A stretch of DNA of 37,241 bases from a bacterium (GCA_016934675.1 JAFGSJ010000109.1:1-37241), one strand, 5' to 3'. Counted from the first letter of the stretch, positions 6,901 through 15,176 are shown. A program made the numbers and translations. The notes: a model not told the origin generated them from the letters alone.

Positions 6901-8762
6901 CGGGTCAATGTGCTCCTATCACATTCGGCAGCCGACTGAACCAGTTTCACATTAAATTCGCGACCATATGTTGCGCAATACTGCAAAAGTTTTAATTCCA
7001 CATGATCCAGAGATTCAATCTTTGACAGCAAAATATCATGAATTGATTTTGGTCCAGGAATGGTCGCTGTCTTTTTTGCAGAAAATTGCCATTGAGTTCT
7101 TTCCCACACTAAGGCATGCCTGTTTACTAATAATTGCAGGTATTCATCTACATAGAGTGGATTCCCTTCCGTTTTGGCAAAAATGGCTTTATAGAGAAGA
7201 TTATCCTCGATTTTTTCACCAACAATCGAACGAATTAGGTCCTTGGTTTCTAACTCGCTGAATCGTTCGAGCTTAATGTGTTCGATGGTTTGCTGATTGC
7301 TTAAGTGCTGGAGGAAGGCCTGTAAGGCTGTTCGTTCCAAACCGAGGTCTGAATTATAGCTTAGGATGAGCAACATATCTATTCGATTAAAACGAGATAT
7401 CAGGAGTTCAATGAATTGGAGATCATCTGCTGAGGCATTATGAATATCATCAAAAATAACAACTGGTTGAAATTCTTGCGAAACTGCTTCGATAAAACGG
7501 AGTAATCCGTCCTGTAAGCGTATTTTCTCGGATTTGGGATCAAAAACATGCTTTTCAGTCCGCTGTTTCGCATGGACCAGTGGCTGTAGATGAGGGACCA
7601 TAGTTTCGAGATAGGGAAAATAATCATCGAGCATGTCCTTATGACGTCCCGAAATGAAATGGACCAGATGTTCGAACAATTGAGTCAAGGGCGAATAGGT
7701 CTGTTTGGGACTCTGAGTAATTTGAGTCTGAAAAACGAGTCGATGCTTTAATTGGATGTAATGTTTGATCTCTTTTAAAAGTCTGCTTTTACCGATACCA
7801 GTTTCCCCAGCAATCAGGACTGAAGCCGATTTATGTTCAAGCAGCGCCTCAAATGCAGATTTCAATTGCTGAAACTCATTGCTTCGACCGATAAATTGAC
7901 TTTGATAGAGTTCCTTTCGCAATGTTGGTACACTTGTTATCTCTCTAATTCTGGTCATCATATCCAAAAAAAACTCGCGCACTTCAACAGCTGATTGAAT
8001 ACGTTCATCTGGATTATGTTTGAGTAATTTCATGATAAGCCAGTTGATTTCATCGGGGATATCAGGATTTAATTCTTTTGGTTCGATCAAACGATCACAA
8101 ATCTGTTGCTTGATCAAACCGCCCGAATTAGAGGACTGAAAAGGAAGAGAACGAGTTAATACTTTATACAGGACCACGCCTAAAGAATAGAGATCGCTGA
8201 GAAAATCAATCCGCTCATTTTTCAAGACTTCAGGTGCCATATACATCACTGTTCCACCGGGCATATCAGACGGTTTACCTACTGGACTGGTCGCCAAACC
8301 AAAATCAGTCAGCTTAACCAGATAGCGGTGTGAAGTGGGCTCACAATAGACCAGAATGTTGGTCGGTTTGATATCTCGATGCACCAAACCACGACTGTGG
8401 ATGTAGTCCAGGGCGTCTGCTACCTGAATAACGAGTGGCATGAAATATTTTAGATTCTCAATATGTGGAAAAAGATCAAAACTCCAGCCCTCTATATACT
8501 CCATAGTAAAATATGGTATCTGTTGCTCATCGATCCCAAAATCAAAGACTTCAATCAAATGAGGATGATTCAATTTCGCAATTGTCATAAACTCATTTTT
8601 AAATCGCTGAAGGAAATTCTGACTCCGGAAAATACTGGGGAGAGTTTTCAGGGCGAGCTGGCGATCAGTCATCAGATCAGTCACACGATAGACTACACCC
8701 ATGCCACCTTTGCCAATCTCTGCATTAACCTTGAATTTCTGATCAATAATGTTCTGGGACAT
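3963..8762 (-). CDS. Ser/Thr kinase - AAA NTPase - TPR - GAF - diguanylate cyclase fusion
   Basis: A 1599-residue cytoplasmic signalling protein. Residues 1-270 are a Hanks-type kinase with all catalytic parts: Gly loop GKGGMGVV (17-24), Lys39, HRDIKPTN (128-135), DFG (153-155), APE. Residues 285-600 are an AAA_16/NACHT-like NTPase with Walker A GETGIGKS (319-326) and Walker B VVIFDDIH (434-441). About 690-1230 is a long TPR array. About 1245-1415 is a GAF domain. From about 1423 a GGDEF domain carries GGEEF (1502-1506) and, exactly five residues before it, the RSTD inhibitory site (1493-1496), so it should make cyclic-di-GMP with product inhibition. PknK-like kinase-AAA-TPR proteins are known; ending in an intact cyclase is unusual. 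There is no transmembrane segment. No Shine-Dalgarno is evident at the ATG. It has no operon partner. Confidence 0.93.
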   Translation of the reverse strand: MSQNIIDQKFKVNAEIGKGGMGVVYRVTDLMTDRQLALKTLPSIFRSQNFLQRFKNEFMTIAKLNHPHLIEVFDFGIDEQQIPYFTMEYIEGWSFDLFPHIENLKYFMPLVIQVADALDYIHSRGLVHRDIKPTNILVYCEPTSHRYLVKLTDFGLATSPVGKPSDMPGGTVMYMAPEVLKNERIDFLSDLYSLGVVLYKVLTRSLPFQSSNSGGLIKQQICDRLIEPKELNPDIPDEINWLIMKLLKHNPDERIQSAVEVREFFLDMMTRIREITSVPTLRKELYQSQFIGRSNEFQQLKSAFEALLEHKSASVLIAGETGIGKSRLLKEIKHYIQLKHRLVFQTQITQSPKQTYSPLTQLFEHLVHFISGRHKDMLDDYFPYLETMVPHLQPLVHAKQRTEKHVFDPKSEKIRLQDGLLRFIEAVSQEFQPVVIFDDIHNASADDLQFIELLISRFNRIDMLLILSYNSDLGLERTALQAFLQHLSNQQTIEHIKLERFSELETKDLIRSIVGEKIEDNLLYKAIFAKTEGNPLYVDEYLQLLVNRHALVWERTQWQFSAKKTATIPGPKSIHDILLSKIESLDHVELKLLQYCATYGREFNVKLVQSAAECDRSTLTRLIGQLIQNRTIEPILSKDDYYSFTHGTYQQIIYNDISINLRTKMHLHLAQQLDLLLQQNDAIAAGDIAFHYLNGLNYEKGMIYAFLHARYLLETYANEKAIEYLQEILDYLNRSRSAQLKKTYLLEALSMLRDTYSILGRWQDALLTINKANRCVLCYQDKAIHFFYAANIYFQKGDYRTALRFITLARRTLPPTGVSPLPGRLILLQSLVLEYQGKTELAITQCHEAITIFTKLQDDNLLSKAYNALGKMYDSLGNPSQMIKWFSRSLKLRRKVGDRFGEAACLNNLALAFASMARFDVAVTFCKKSMSLNREIGYLDCLAKNLCNMANFYLNLGDTDKAQENQLQGLAIYQSVREGRGQAIATNNLGRIKQARGEFSEAERYLRASLDLKLKIGDIPLRVKGYIDLGNLMRMLSRTNEAIHCHKTALILARKTDNRLLQTQVYSALAEDYLLLEDIQKVERYLTLSTKTSKNILNKDVVYDRDRLQIQLLLKKADIVNASHVLKKIQLTVQKHSAKSFEGFIERLNGQYFAIKGDLEKMVIHFERAIALFQKTHNAYELANTFKEYGAAIHFHDPEKSKSFLLQAQQIFKNLLLEHDVTEIDRYLTDNDIRGIGRSRIDRDLQILIEASKAMMSIPDLDELLNYLVDKALEVAGAQRAFLVLIDEKFRLQTKVVKHFSQKELDKNERFSSSIIQEVLLQHKPVIIPDAMADERFKEETSIVKFDIRSVIAIPLISPRIHREIGKLTDESTTQLIRDLLGVIYLDSQVSCHVFTEDDLNSVITLANDAAIALENMHLFRLATIDGLTRTYIFRYFQQRLKEELLRASRFGRNLALLMIDIDHFKNYNDRYGHQSGNLVLRTIAYEIRSLLRSTDILCRYGGEEFTLIIPETDCYGAFIVAEKIREHIQNLEINNTHVTVSIGIACFPDHDIQGRGDFIEKSDFALYQAKLSGRNRTIIFSSDDLNNLPMRTESITSN

Positions 8763-9149
8763 CGCTTGATCTCACAATTCTTTTTCTGATGCCTGTTGTG
8801 GTCTATTCCTCCGAATATTTTAAGTGGTACCATTATAGTATCTTCGCCTTGAAAAGAAAACCAAAAAAGAAGATCATCGTATCAAAGGCCATTTGGAATA
8901 CCTTCACTTGAAAGCATTATTGTGCAAGTTTTTCGGGTTTTCTTAAATCACGCTTGCGAATATTGTGATTGTGGTGACTGTGTGTCCCAGATTGCATGTA
9001 AGACTGTTAAAAAAAAAGCAGGAATGGTATATAGTGAAAGTATTGCCTTATTGGAATACTGTGAGCGAGTATTAGCTAAAGCTCAAAGAGGAACGATTAT
9101 TGATGTTTTTTCTTATTAAAATCAGCTTGATGAGCAAGAGTGAAAGATT
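8763..9149. other. Divergent intergenic stretch with one doubtful small ORF
   Basis: This 387-base gap separates the kinase-cyclase gene from the first glycosyltransferase. It holds the minus-strand promoter candidate above, an inverted repeat AATCAC/GTGATT (8946-8951, 8965-8970), and a 65-codon plus-strand frame from a GTG at 8922 to 9119. The frame has a Cys cluster (CEYCDCGDC) and a helical-looking end (SIALLEYCERVLAKAQRG), but no Shine-Dalgarno and no family I recognise. It may be a small protein or chance. Confidence 0.25.
8832..8860 (-). promoter_or_regulatory. Candidate promoter of the kinase-cyclase gene
   Basis: On the minus strand a perfect TATAAT lies at 8837-8832. The -35 region (TTTTCT at 8860-8855, 17-base spacing) is weak. 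The start of transcription would be near 8825, about 60 bases before the ATG. Confidence 0.4.
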
Positions 9150-10139
9150 ATGAAAAAAATGGCTATTGATACAATATCTGATCACAAACAAATGATAGCT
9201 GTTGTGATACCGGCTTATAATGAAGCCGATCATGTGGCGGGAGTAATTGCGGGGATACCCGATATTGTTGATCTGATCGTTTTAGTTGATGACGGCAGCA
9301 CGGATGAAACAAGCAATATGGCATTGCATAGCGGTGATTCACGTCTGCAAGTGTTACGTCATGAGCAGAATTTGGGTGTGGGTGCAGCTATGATCAGTGG
9401 TTATAATCTAGCCCTGGAAAAGGGGGCTGAAATTATTGTCAAGATGGACGGTGACGGCCAGATGGATCCGGGGCAAGTAACTCGACTCATTACCCCAATC
9501 AGTGCCGGTTTGGCTGATTATACCAAAGGATTCCGTTTCCACGATCCTGAAAATGTTCGTCAAATGCCGTTTGTACGATTATTGGGAAATGTGATTCTTT
9601 CTTTTTTAACAAAAATCGTTTCGGGTTATTGGAATGTTTTTGACCCAACTTCTGGCTTTACAGCTATTCATCGCGTTGCTATGCGGCGTTTAAATATTGA
9701 TCGACTCGATCCGGGTTATTTTTTTGAGACAGATATGCTCATACAGCTTTATAAAACCCGTGCAGTGGTTCAAGATGTTCACATTTCGACAAAGTATGGG
9801 CAGGAAGTGAGTCAATTGAAACCATTCAACATTTTAATGACTTTCCCTGGTAAATATATCAAAGCTTTTTGTTCACGGATTCTTATCAGTTACTTTATCA
9901 CTGATTTTACAGCTGTTTCATTATTTTTAGTCCTCGGTATCCCACTTTTTTTATTCGGTTTCTTGTTTGGTTTATATCATTGGATCACTAACCTTTATGC
10001 TCATGTTGCCACGGCAACAGGTACGATCATGATTGCAGTTGTTTCACTCCTTTTTGGTTTTCAATTCCTTTTGCAGGCTGTTGTGCTTGATATTAACAAT
10101 TTTCCACGCACGCCACTGCAAAAGCTAAATGTGGACTAG
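9150..10139 (+). CDS. DPM1-like family 2 glycosyltransferase, membrane-anchored
   Basis: A 329-residue GT2 protein of the dolichol/polyprenyl-phosphate sugar synthase type, expected to move a sugar from a nucleotide donor to a lipid phosphate on the inner face of the cytoplasmic membrane. Visible motifs are VVIPAYNEADHV (18-29), VDDGSTDE (46-53), NLGVGAAMISGY (74-85), the metal-binding DGDGQMDPGQ (100-109) and SGFTAIHRVA. Two hydrophobic helices follow the catalytic domain (roughly residues 245-275 and 285-310), as in membrane-anchored members. The next gene starts eight bases after its TAG stop, so the two are probably co-transcribed, the lipid-linked sugar possibly being a donor for the downstream membrane protein. 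The start is ATG 9150, with ATG 9162 as an alternative; Shine-Dalgarno is weak. Confidence 0.88.
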   Translation: MKKMAIDTISDHKQMIAVVIPAYNEADHVAGVIAGIPDIVDLIVLVDDGSTDETSNMALHSGDSRLQVLRHEQNLGVGAAMISGYNLALEKGAEIIVKMDGDGQMDPGQVTRLITPISAGLADYTKGFRFHDPENVRQMPFVRLLGNVILSFLTKIVSGYWNVFDPTSGFTAIHRVAMRRLNIDRLDPGYFFETDMLIQLYKTRAVVQDVHISTKYGQEVSQLKPFNILMTFPGKYIKAFCSRILISYFITDFTAVSLFLVLGIPLFLFGFLFGLYHWITNLYAHVATATGTIMIAVVSLLFGFQFLLQAVVLDINNFPRTPLQKLNVD

Positions 10140-10147
10140 AATTGTTC

Positions 10148-12148
10148 ATGTTTATTCTCCATTCCTATCATAATCGTGGTTCTCACGACCCGTGCAGTTT
10201 TAAAAATTGCTTGGACAAATCTTCATCAGCTGTCTATCGTGGTGGATTAAAACTAATTCTTCTCGTTTCATGTGCTTCATTCCTCTTTAATTTGCTTTAT
10301 GATATTGCTGAATTTGCCTTCTCATTCAATTATGCACCCTTTGGTTTTGAGTATGAGTATGTATGTGGGGCGAGTGCATTACGCGGAAAGCTCAATTATA
10401 TTAATCCCGAAAAGGTTGCTCAGATAGTTCAAGTGAGTCCTTCTTGTATCGAAAGCGCACCTCATTTTATCACTTTTAGAAGTCGATTGTACATTAGTGC
10501 CGGAAAAACATATTCTCTTCATCTTTCACCCCGATCTTCAACAAAAATGTATCTTGATGGACAGCCCCAGGAACTTTCGCCAAATAATGGTTTTTATGAG
10601 AATGTATATTTTGACGAAGGCTGGCATGATGTTATCATCCATTGCTTTTTGGAAAAACAGGAGTGGGGACAATCGAAAATCCGATTTGTCTTAATGGATG
10701 GGAGTGTCCCTGCGGTGCCCTTCTATGGATATGTTCTTCCGGGTTGTCGGCGTTCAGTACTTTTAGGGCGGACTGTTGATCTCATAGCCCGTTACCGCAA
10801 TTTTGGTTATTTTCTAGGTTTTAGCGTTCTTTTGGTTTACCTGTTCATCGGGCTTCGTCATGTATCTTGGCGTGTCCCTATTAATCCAATTGCACATAAG
10901 CCCTCCGTCTTATTCACCTTGCTTGAGAGTCTTGGCTGTGGCTTGTCATTGCTTCTAATTCTCGTGTTTATCAATGGCTATTTTGCTCTGCAATTGGGTA
11001 CTGTAACGTTATTAGTTTTAAGCATTTCACTGTTTTCGATTCAGTATGGATTTTCACTCAAACGTACCTCACACAAATGGACTATATCGGCAGAAGCGAT
11101 TGTAATTGTCATTTTATCTACGGTCTGGTGTTTGCTGTATATATGGCAAAAATCTGGAAGTCTTTTTCCACTCAACCCAATCGGTAAGGGAGATGTTTTG
11201 GCTCACTTAAGCATGATCGACTATATCAGTGAAAGTGGTCATTTTATGCAGGGGGGATGGGGGCCGATCTATCCTCAAGCCCTACACGGACTGTTTGCCC
11301 TGGTCAGTGATATCTGCGGTTTAGCCTCCAGACAGATGATCACGCTTCTTTTGATGGCGTTCATGATTTTGTTACCCGTGATCCTGTACTATTTTTCTAA
11401 ATTTTTTGTGCCGACACTCAGTATAGGCCCATTTTTTTTGGTATTGGTTATATCGAATGCAGAGTTTATACAGTATTCCCTGTTTGAATTGTACAGTTTC
11501 CCAGCTGTTTTCGCAGTCGAATTATTCGTATTGAGTTTGTTCTATCTCATCAATGAGCATTATCTGAGTTCGAGTCTGCTGTTCACGGCGGCATTATTAT
11601 CGTATCCTTACTATGCATTTGTTTTCGGTCTCATTTCATTTCTGTTCTTGATAAGGAATTTATTGAAAAGTATGGTAAAACCATATCTAATGATCATATG
11701 GTCATGGTTATATTTCGTATTGCCTGGGCTGTATCTGTTTTTGTATTTGGTCACGTTTCTCAAAACGGGATATGCCCAACAAGAACAGGGGTTTGATCCA
11801 GCGATCAAATTGGTCCCATTCGATTTTTTGACTAATACGAATGCTCTATTGATCATTGTTGGGCTTTATTGCAGTGTCAGATACAAATTATCAAAGGCAA
11901 TACATTTTTTAGCCCTTACTGTCATGCTTGGATTTCTCGGTTATTACTTGCCTTACCTTTTCTTTTCTGTACAGACGGCGTATTATTTCATGAAAAACGT
12001 GCATTATCTGATATTGTTTGGAATAGTATTTGAGCTCATCGCGGTGATGATGTTCATTGACAAAATTGATTGTCGTCGAAATATCCGGATTATCGTGGAC
12101 ATCCTGATACTTCTTTGTTCTTTGTGCTATTACTGGTTTGTCCAGTAA
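10148..12148 (+). CDS. Multi-pass membrane protein with PA14-like ectodomain (GT-C-like?)
   Basis: About 666 residues. After one N-terminal membrane helix (near residues 37-58) comes an extracytoplasmic domain of about 150 residues whose pattern (LYISAGKTYSLHL, MYLDGQPQEL, FDEGWHDVIIHCF) resembles PA14/carbohydrate-binding beta-sandwich domains. The rest is ten or more hydrophobic helices with soluble loops. That topology and the position just after a DPM1-like enzyme suggest a GT-C-type glycosyltransferase that uses a lipid-linked sugar on the outer face, but I cannot identify a catalytic Asp/Glu motif with confidence. ATG 10148 is preferred over TTG 10142 (two codons upstream), and translation is probably coupled to the preceding gene. 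It faces glk across 42 bases with no strong terminator. Confidence 0.75.
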   Translation: MFILHSYHNRGSHDPCSFKNCLDKSSSAVYRGGLKLILLVSCASFLFNLLYDIAEFAFSFNYAPFGFEYEYVCGASALRGKLNYINPEKVAQIVQVSPSCIESAPHFITFRSRLYISAGKTYSLHLSPRSSTKMYLDGQPQELSPNNGFYENVYFDEGWHDVIIHCFLEKQEWGQSKIRFVLMDGSVPAVPFYGYVLPGCRRSVLLGRTVDLIARYRNFGYFLGFSVLLVYLFIGLRHVSWRVPINPIAHKPSVLFTLLESLGCGLSLLLILVFINGYFALQLGTVTLLVLSISLFSIQYGFSLKRTSHKWTISAEAIVIVILSTVWCLLYIWQKSGSLFPLNPIGKGDVLAHLSMIDYISESGHFMQGGWGPIYPQALHGLFALVSDICGLASRQMITLLLMAFMILLPVILYYFSKFFVPTLSIGPFFLVLVISNAEFIQYSLFELYSFPAVFAVELFVLSLFYLINEHYLSSSLLFTAALLSYPYYAFVFGLISFLFLIRNLLKSMVKPYLMIIWSWLYFVLPGLYLFLYLVTFLKTGYAQQEQGFDPAIKLVPFDFLTNTNALLIIVGLYCSVRYKLSKAIHFLALTVMLGFLGYYLPYLFFSVQTAYYFMKNVHYLILFGIVFELIAVMMFIDKIDCRRNIRIIVDILILLCSLCYYWFVQ

Positions 12149-12190
12149 AGACTGAAACGAACCTGTAGTGCCGAAAACTGTAATCCAGAG

Positions 12191-13171
12191 TTATTTCATA
12201 AACAGCCACTGAGCAAGATGAGCAGCACCGTACAAGGGACTTCGCTCATCAAGTATCAGCATAAGAGGGATTTGTTTGACTAAGCCAGACATACGCCCTT
12301 TATGGAGATAAGACTGGATGAGGGGTGTTCTATTGAGCATTGGAGCAATCGTATTAGAAATACCACCAGCAAGATAGCATCCTGCAGTTGCCATAGTGGT
12401 CAAGACGAGATTACTGGCCTGAGTACCTAAGACTGAGGCGAATATTTTCACAACTTCAACGCAAATAGGGTATTCTTCCTTTAAGGCACATTCAGTTATT
12501 GATTTTCCCGGATCATTCTTAGCTAGTCTTTGTTTGAGTGCTCTCGGTTCAATTTCACGACCGGTATCTCGCAGGAAATTGTAAATGTTCAACAAACCTG
12601 GGCCAGAGAGGACCCGTTCATAGCTAACATGATCATATGAAGATCGCAGATAATTTAACAAATCGCCTTCAAGTTCATTATGAGGGGCAAAAGCAGCATG
12701 TCCTCCTTCAGAAGGTATAATAAAGGGTCCAGCGTCTGATTCGAGCCAAAAAGCCTGTCCCAATCCAGTTCCGGGAGCAAGCACTACTCTGGAATGTCCT
12801 CTGGGAATGGCTTTATGCAGAATGTCAAGCTGCTGCGTGGAAAGGTTTGGTAAACTGGCAGCAAGTGCATAGAGATCATTGACAAGTCGAACATTTGGTG
12901 TCTCTAAAATATCTGAAATTGCTTTTTCTTGAACGATCCAGGGCTGATTCGTGATCCGGGCCTGACCATCAAGAACTGGACCAGCAACTCCCAAGACGGC
13001 ACCTGTTATTCGTTCTGAATGTGCTTTTCTGAATGTCCGAATAATGTTTTCCAGATGATCAAAATCATTACTATTATATTGCTCGATGATATCGAAGCAG
13101 ATCGGACTAACTTGATGATGAAAGAGGGCCAAACGAACATTGGTGCCACCAATATCACCAGCAAACAGCAT
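12191..13171 (-). CDS. glk: Glucokinase
   Basis: A 326-residue ATP-dependent glucokinase of the E. coli Glk family (not ROK), converting glucose to glucose-6-phosphate in the cytoplasm. The ATP-binding phosphate-1 motif is GDIGGTNVRLAL (5-16). The substrate and adenosine regions VNDLYALAASL, LAPGTGLGQAF and SEGGHAAFAP are all present, as is the C-terminal GGISN. Length is normal for the family (about 320). A GGGGG stretch about ten bases upstream may serve as Shine-Dalgarno. The gene is transcribed away from the winged-helix-like gene at 13382. It may supply hexose phosphate for the surrounding sugar-nucleotide and glycan genes, which is inference from position. Confidence 0.92.
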   Translation of the reverse strand: MLFAGDIGGTNVRLALFHHQVSPICFDIIEQYNSNDFDHLENIIRTFRKAHSERITGAVLGVAGPVLDGQARITNQPWIVQEKAISDILETPNVRLVNDLYALAASLPNLSTQQLDILHKAIPRGHSRVVLAPGTGLGQAFWLESDAGPFIIPSEGGHAAFAPHNELEGDLLNYLRSSYDHVSYERVLSGPGLLNIYNFLRDTGREIEPRALKQRLAKNDPGKSITECALKEEYPICVEVVKIFASVLGTQASNLVLTTMATAGCYLAGGISNTIAPMLNRTPLIQSYLHKGRMSGLVKQIPLMLILDERSPLYGAAHLAQWLFMK

Positions 13172-13249
13172 CAGGGTTGTTCCCCCATTCCTTTGATAGT
13201 GTGTCTAGTTTTTTCCTGTTGAGTTGTGTGTCCCAAATCGCCAGAATCC

Positions 13250-13279
13250 ACTATATCATTGGAGAGGGACTTGGTGCAA
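13250..13279 (-). promoter_or_regulatory. Candidate sigma-70 promoter of glk
   Basis: Minus strand: TTGCAC (13279-13274), 18-base spacer, TATAGT (13255-13250). The leader would be about 70 bases. Its hexamers are close to those of the divergent promoter at 13328-13356 and the one at 20258-20286. Confidence 0.45.
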
Positions 13280-13327
13280 GTTGAAAGATAATAATTGAAG
13301 AAAAACTCTGGGAGAAGGGAGTTTTGT

Positions 13328-13356
13328 TTGCATTAAAGAGAGTAAGTAGCTATAGT
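13328..13356 (+). promoter_or_regulatory. Candidate promoter of the winged-helix-like gene
   Basis: TTGCAT (13328-13333), 17-base spacer, TATAGT (13351-13356). AAGGAG follows at 13367-13372, just after the predicted transcript start, so the leader would be short (about 20 bases). Confidence 0.45.
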
Positions 13357-13381
13357 ATCTTTCAAAAAGGAGTTGAGTATT

Positions 13382-14179
13382 ATGGCTCAAGCAAATAAAG
13401 AGAGAAGAAAACAGATAATTGAACTAGTACAGAGCTACTCGCAACCGATCACTCTGAATGAATTTGTGCGGACCCATATCGAGTCACTGGGATTAAAGAA
13501 TGATTATCGCAGCAGGAATATTTTGTCAGCATTTTTGTATAACATGGTCCGACGAGGTGAATTGGCTATGGTCCGGCGAAAAGGAACCCCCTTCATTTTC
13601 ATACCGGGACGGGATGTTCAGTCTGCTGAGGACCTCATCTCAGACAACAAAGAGGGCTCAGGCCATCTATCGGGCACACTCAACGCGCGACAGCAATTAA
13701 TTCTGGAATATTTAGCTCGTTTTAAAGCCCCGGTTCGCCTGTCACGTTTTGTCAAGGATCACCTGAAGGAATGGGGATATAGTGCTGATGCCCGAGGCAG
13801 AAACGCTGCAAATGTATATCTGTATGAAATGATTGATCGTGGTCTCATTAAGAAGACAAAACAGGGGCATAACACCTATATCATGAAATCAGAATATTCA
13901 GGAATTGGAGTGAAAGCAAAATCGAAGCAGCAACAGGAAGGTGAGAAAAACACGAAGAGTCAATCTCTAAAGCCATTAGTCCGAACTCAGAAAACACCGC
14001 AAATACGAGAGAAGAAGCATTTGCTGCCCCTCGAAGTGATTCTGGAAGCTAAAAGTTCTCTTGAACTTGAGGATTATGAACTTGATCAGACTCTGGACAA
14101 GATTGTTAAACGTAAAATTGAGATTCGCTTAGAACTTGCCAGATTGAGTTCAAAATTGCATACCATGTTTCAGGCATGA
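13382..14179 (+). CDS. Hypothetical protein with two tandem winged-helix-like repeats
   Basis: A 265-residue protein. An internal duplication is plain: residues about 22-80 (ITLNEFVRTHIESLG, SRNILSAFLYNMVRRGEL, then a basic PFIFI hairpin) match about 105-165 (VRLSRFVKDHLKEWGY, RNAANVYLYEMIDRGLI, then NTYIM). Each unit, about 60 residues, reads as three helices and a beta-wing, like a winged-helix DNA-binding fold. A Lys/Gln-rich linker follows, then a charged C-terminal helix pair (about 220-262) likely to form a coiled coil. The start is ATG 13382, nine bases after AAGGAG; the longer TTG frame (13373) abuts the Shine-Dalgarno and is rejected. It is divergent from glk and could regulate it. 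I know no named family for it. Confidence 0.75.
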   Translation: MAQANKERRKQIIELVQSYSQPITLNEFVRTHIESLGLKNDYRSRNILSAFLYNMVRRGELAMVRRKGTPFIFIPGRDVQSAEDLISDNKEGSGHLSGTLNARQQLILEYLARFKAPVRLSRFVKDHLKEWGYSADARGRNAANVYLYEMIDRGLIKKTKQGHNTYIMKSEYSGIGVKAKSKQQQEGEKNTKSQSLKPLVRTQKTPQIREKKHLLPLEVILEAKSSLELEDYELDQTLDKIVKRKIEIRLELARLSSKLHTMFQA

Positions 14180-14204
14180 TACGCCGTGAGTTGGACTTTG
14201 CAGC

Positions 14205-15176
14205 TTATAATAACAGGTCGCGAGTGGAAACGACACCACTGCCTTGACGAGAACCAATAACCTTATAGGCCCTGCTAGCCAGTTCAACAGCCTCTTCCAT
14301 GGTTGCGCCTGCAGCCAAAGATATAGCAATAGTACTAACAATCGCATCCTCAACTCCGTTTATATCAAAGATTTCCGGAGTGATACTTTTTTTGAATAAT
14401 GATTCAGATTCCTGGGAAAAGAGATAGATACCCTTATCATCCTGAACGATGAGCAGAGCTGAACATTTCATAAGGGTTATCATTTCGGAACCGATTTCCG
14501 AGACATTATAGATCGGTTTCTTGGTTTTGAAATTAACGAATTCCTGGGCGTTTTTGTAATTGGTCACTATCAGGGAAGCATGGTTGAACATGTCAAAATG
14601 GCCAGGTTTTGAGTGGATAACCGTAATAACATTCTGTTTCTGGGCTAATTGGAGAATAGTAGTAATCAGAGTCTGATCATTAAAGATACCTTTTTCATAA
14701 TCTGCAAAAACGATGACGTCGATATCATTGATATATGAGGTGACATATTTAAGGATGGAAGCTTTTTCGTCTTTGGTCAAAGGTTTATTGCTTTCATAAT
14801 CGATTCGCATCAACTGTTGATTAAATTCTGTGGACATAATCCTGACTTTCAACGTGGTTGGTCGTTCAGAAGATGGAAATATTCCCCCTGTATCAATACC
14901 TGAATTAGCGATGGCTCGACGGAAAGACTGGGCAGCATCATCATAACCGACCAGACCGACCAGATAGACATCTCCGCCGAGGTGACGGGCGTTTCGGGCG
15001 ATATGGGCAGCCCCTCCCAGAGAAAAAGTCTCCTCAACAACAGAAACAACATGGATGGGAGCTTCGCGTGAAAGATGTAGTCCGTCTCCCCAAACATATT
15101 TATCGGCCATTAAATCACCGATGATCAAAATCCTTACCTGGGCAAAATTCCCGATAACTTTTTCAATATCATCCAT
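14205..15176 (-). CDS. RfaE/HldE-type PfkB sugar kinase, divergent active site
   Basis: A 323-residue ribokinase-family protein closest in pattern to the kinase half of HldE/RfaE (D-glycero-beta-D-manno-heptose-7-phosphate kinase, LPS inner-core precursor pathway): ILIIGDLMADKYVWGD, SREAPIHVV, FSLGGAAHIARNARHLGG, FADYEKG. The PfkB signature D-x-T-G-A-G-D is changed to D271-I-N-G-V-E-D277, keeping the catalytic Asp but losing the second Gly of the anion hole; the usual DPK segment before TPN is HSKPGHF before VTN. The nucleotidyltransferase half is absent. The start is ATG 15176, with AGAGGGG four bases upstream; a longer frame to 15230 has no such site. Either a diverged sugar kinase or a catalytically weak paralogue. 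It lies beside a glycan phosphotransferase gene. Confidence 0.8.
   Translation of the reverse strand: MDDIEKVIGNFAQVRILIIGDLMADKYVWGDGLHLSREAPIHVVSVVEETFSLGGAAHIARNARHLGGDVYLVGLVGYDDAAQSFRRAIANSGIDTGGIFPSSERPTTLKVRIMSTEFNQQLMRIDYESNKPLTKDEKASILKYVTSYINDIDVIVFADYEKGIFNDQTLITTILQLAQKQNVITVIHSKPGHFDMFNHASLIVTNYKNAQEFVNFKTKKPIYNVSEIGSEMITLMKCSALLIVQDDKGIYLFSQESESLFKKSITPEIFDINGVEDAIVSTIAISLAAGATMEEAVELASRAYKVIGSRQGSGVVSTRDLLL

Noticed and set aside
5078..8789. Several 60-110 codon ORFs inside the kinase-cyclase gene on both strands
   Set aside because: All lie within a gene with complete, conserved domains; none has a ribosome site or family match.
8979..13242. Shared TGTGTGTCCCA string at 8979 and 13226
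   Set aside because: Only 11 bases are shared exactly and their positions relative to genes differ; probably chance.
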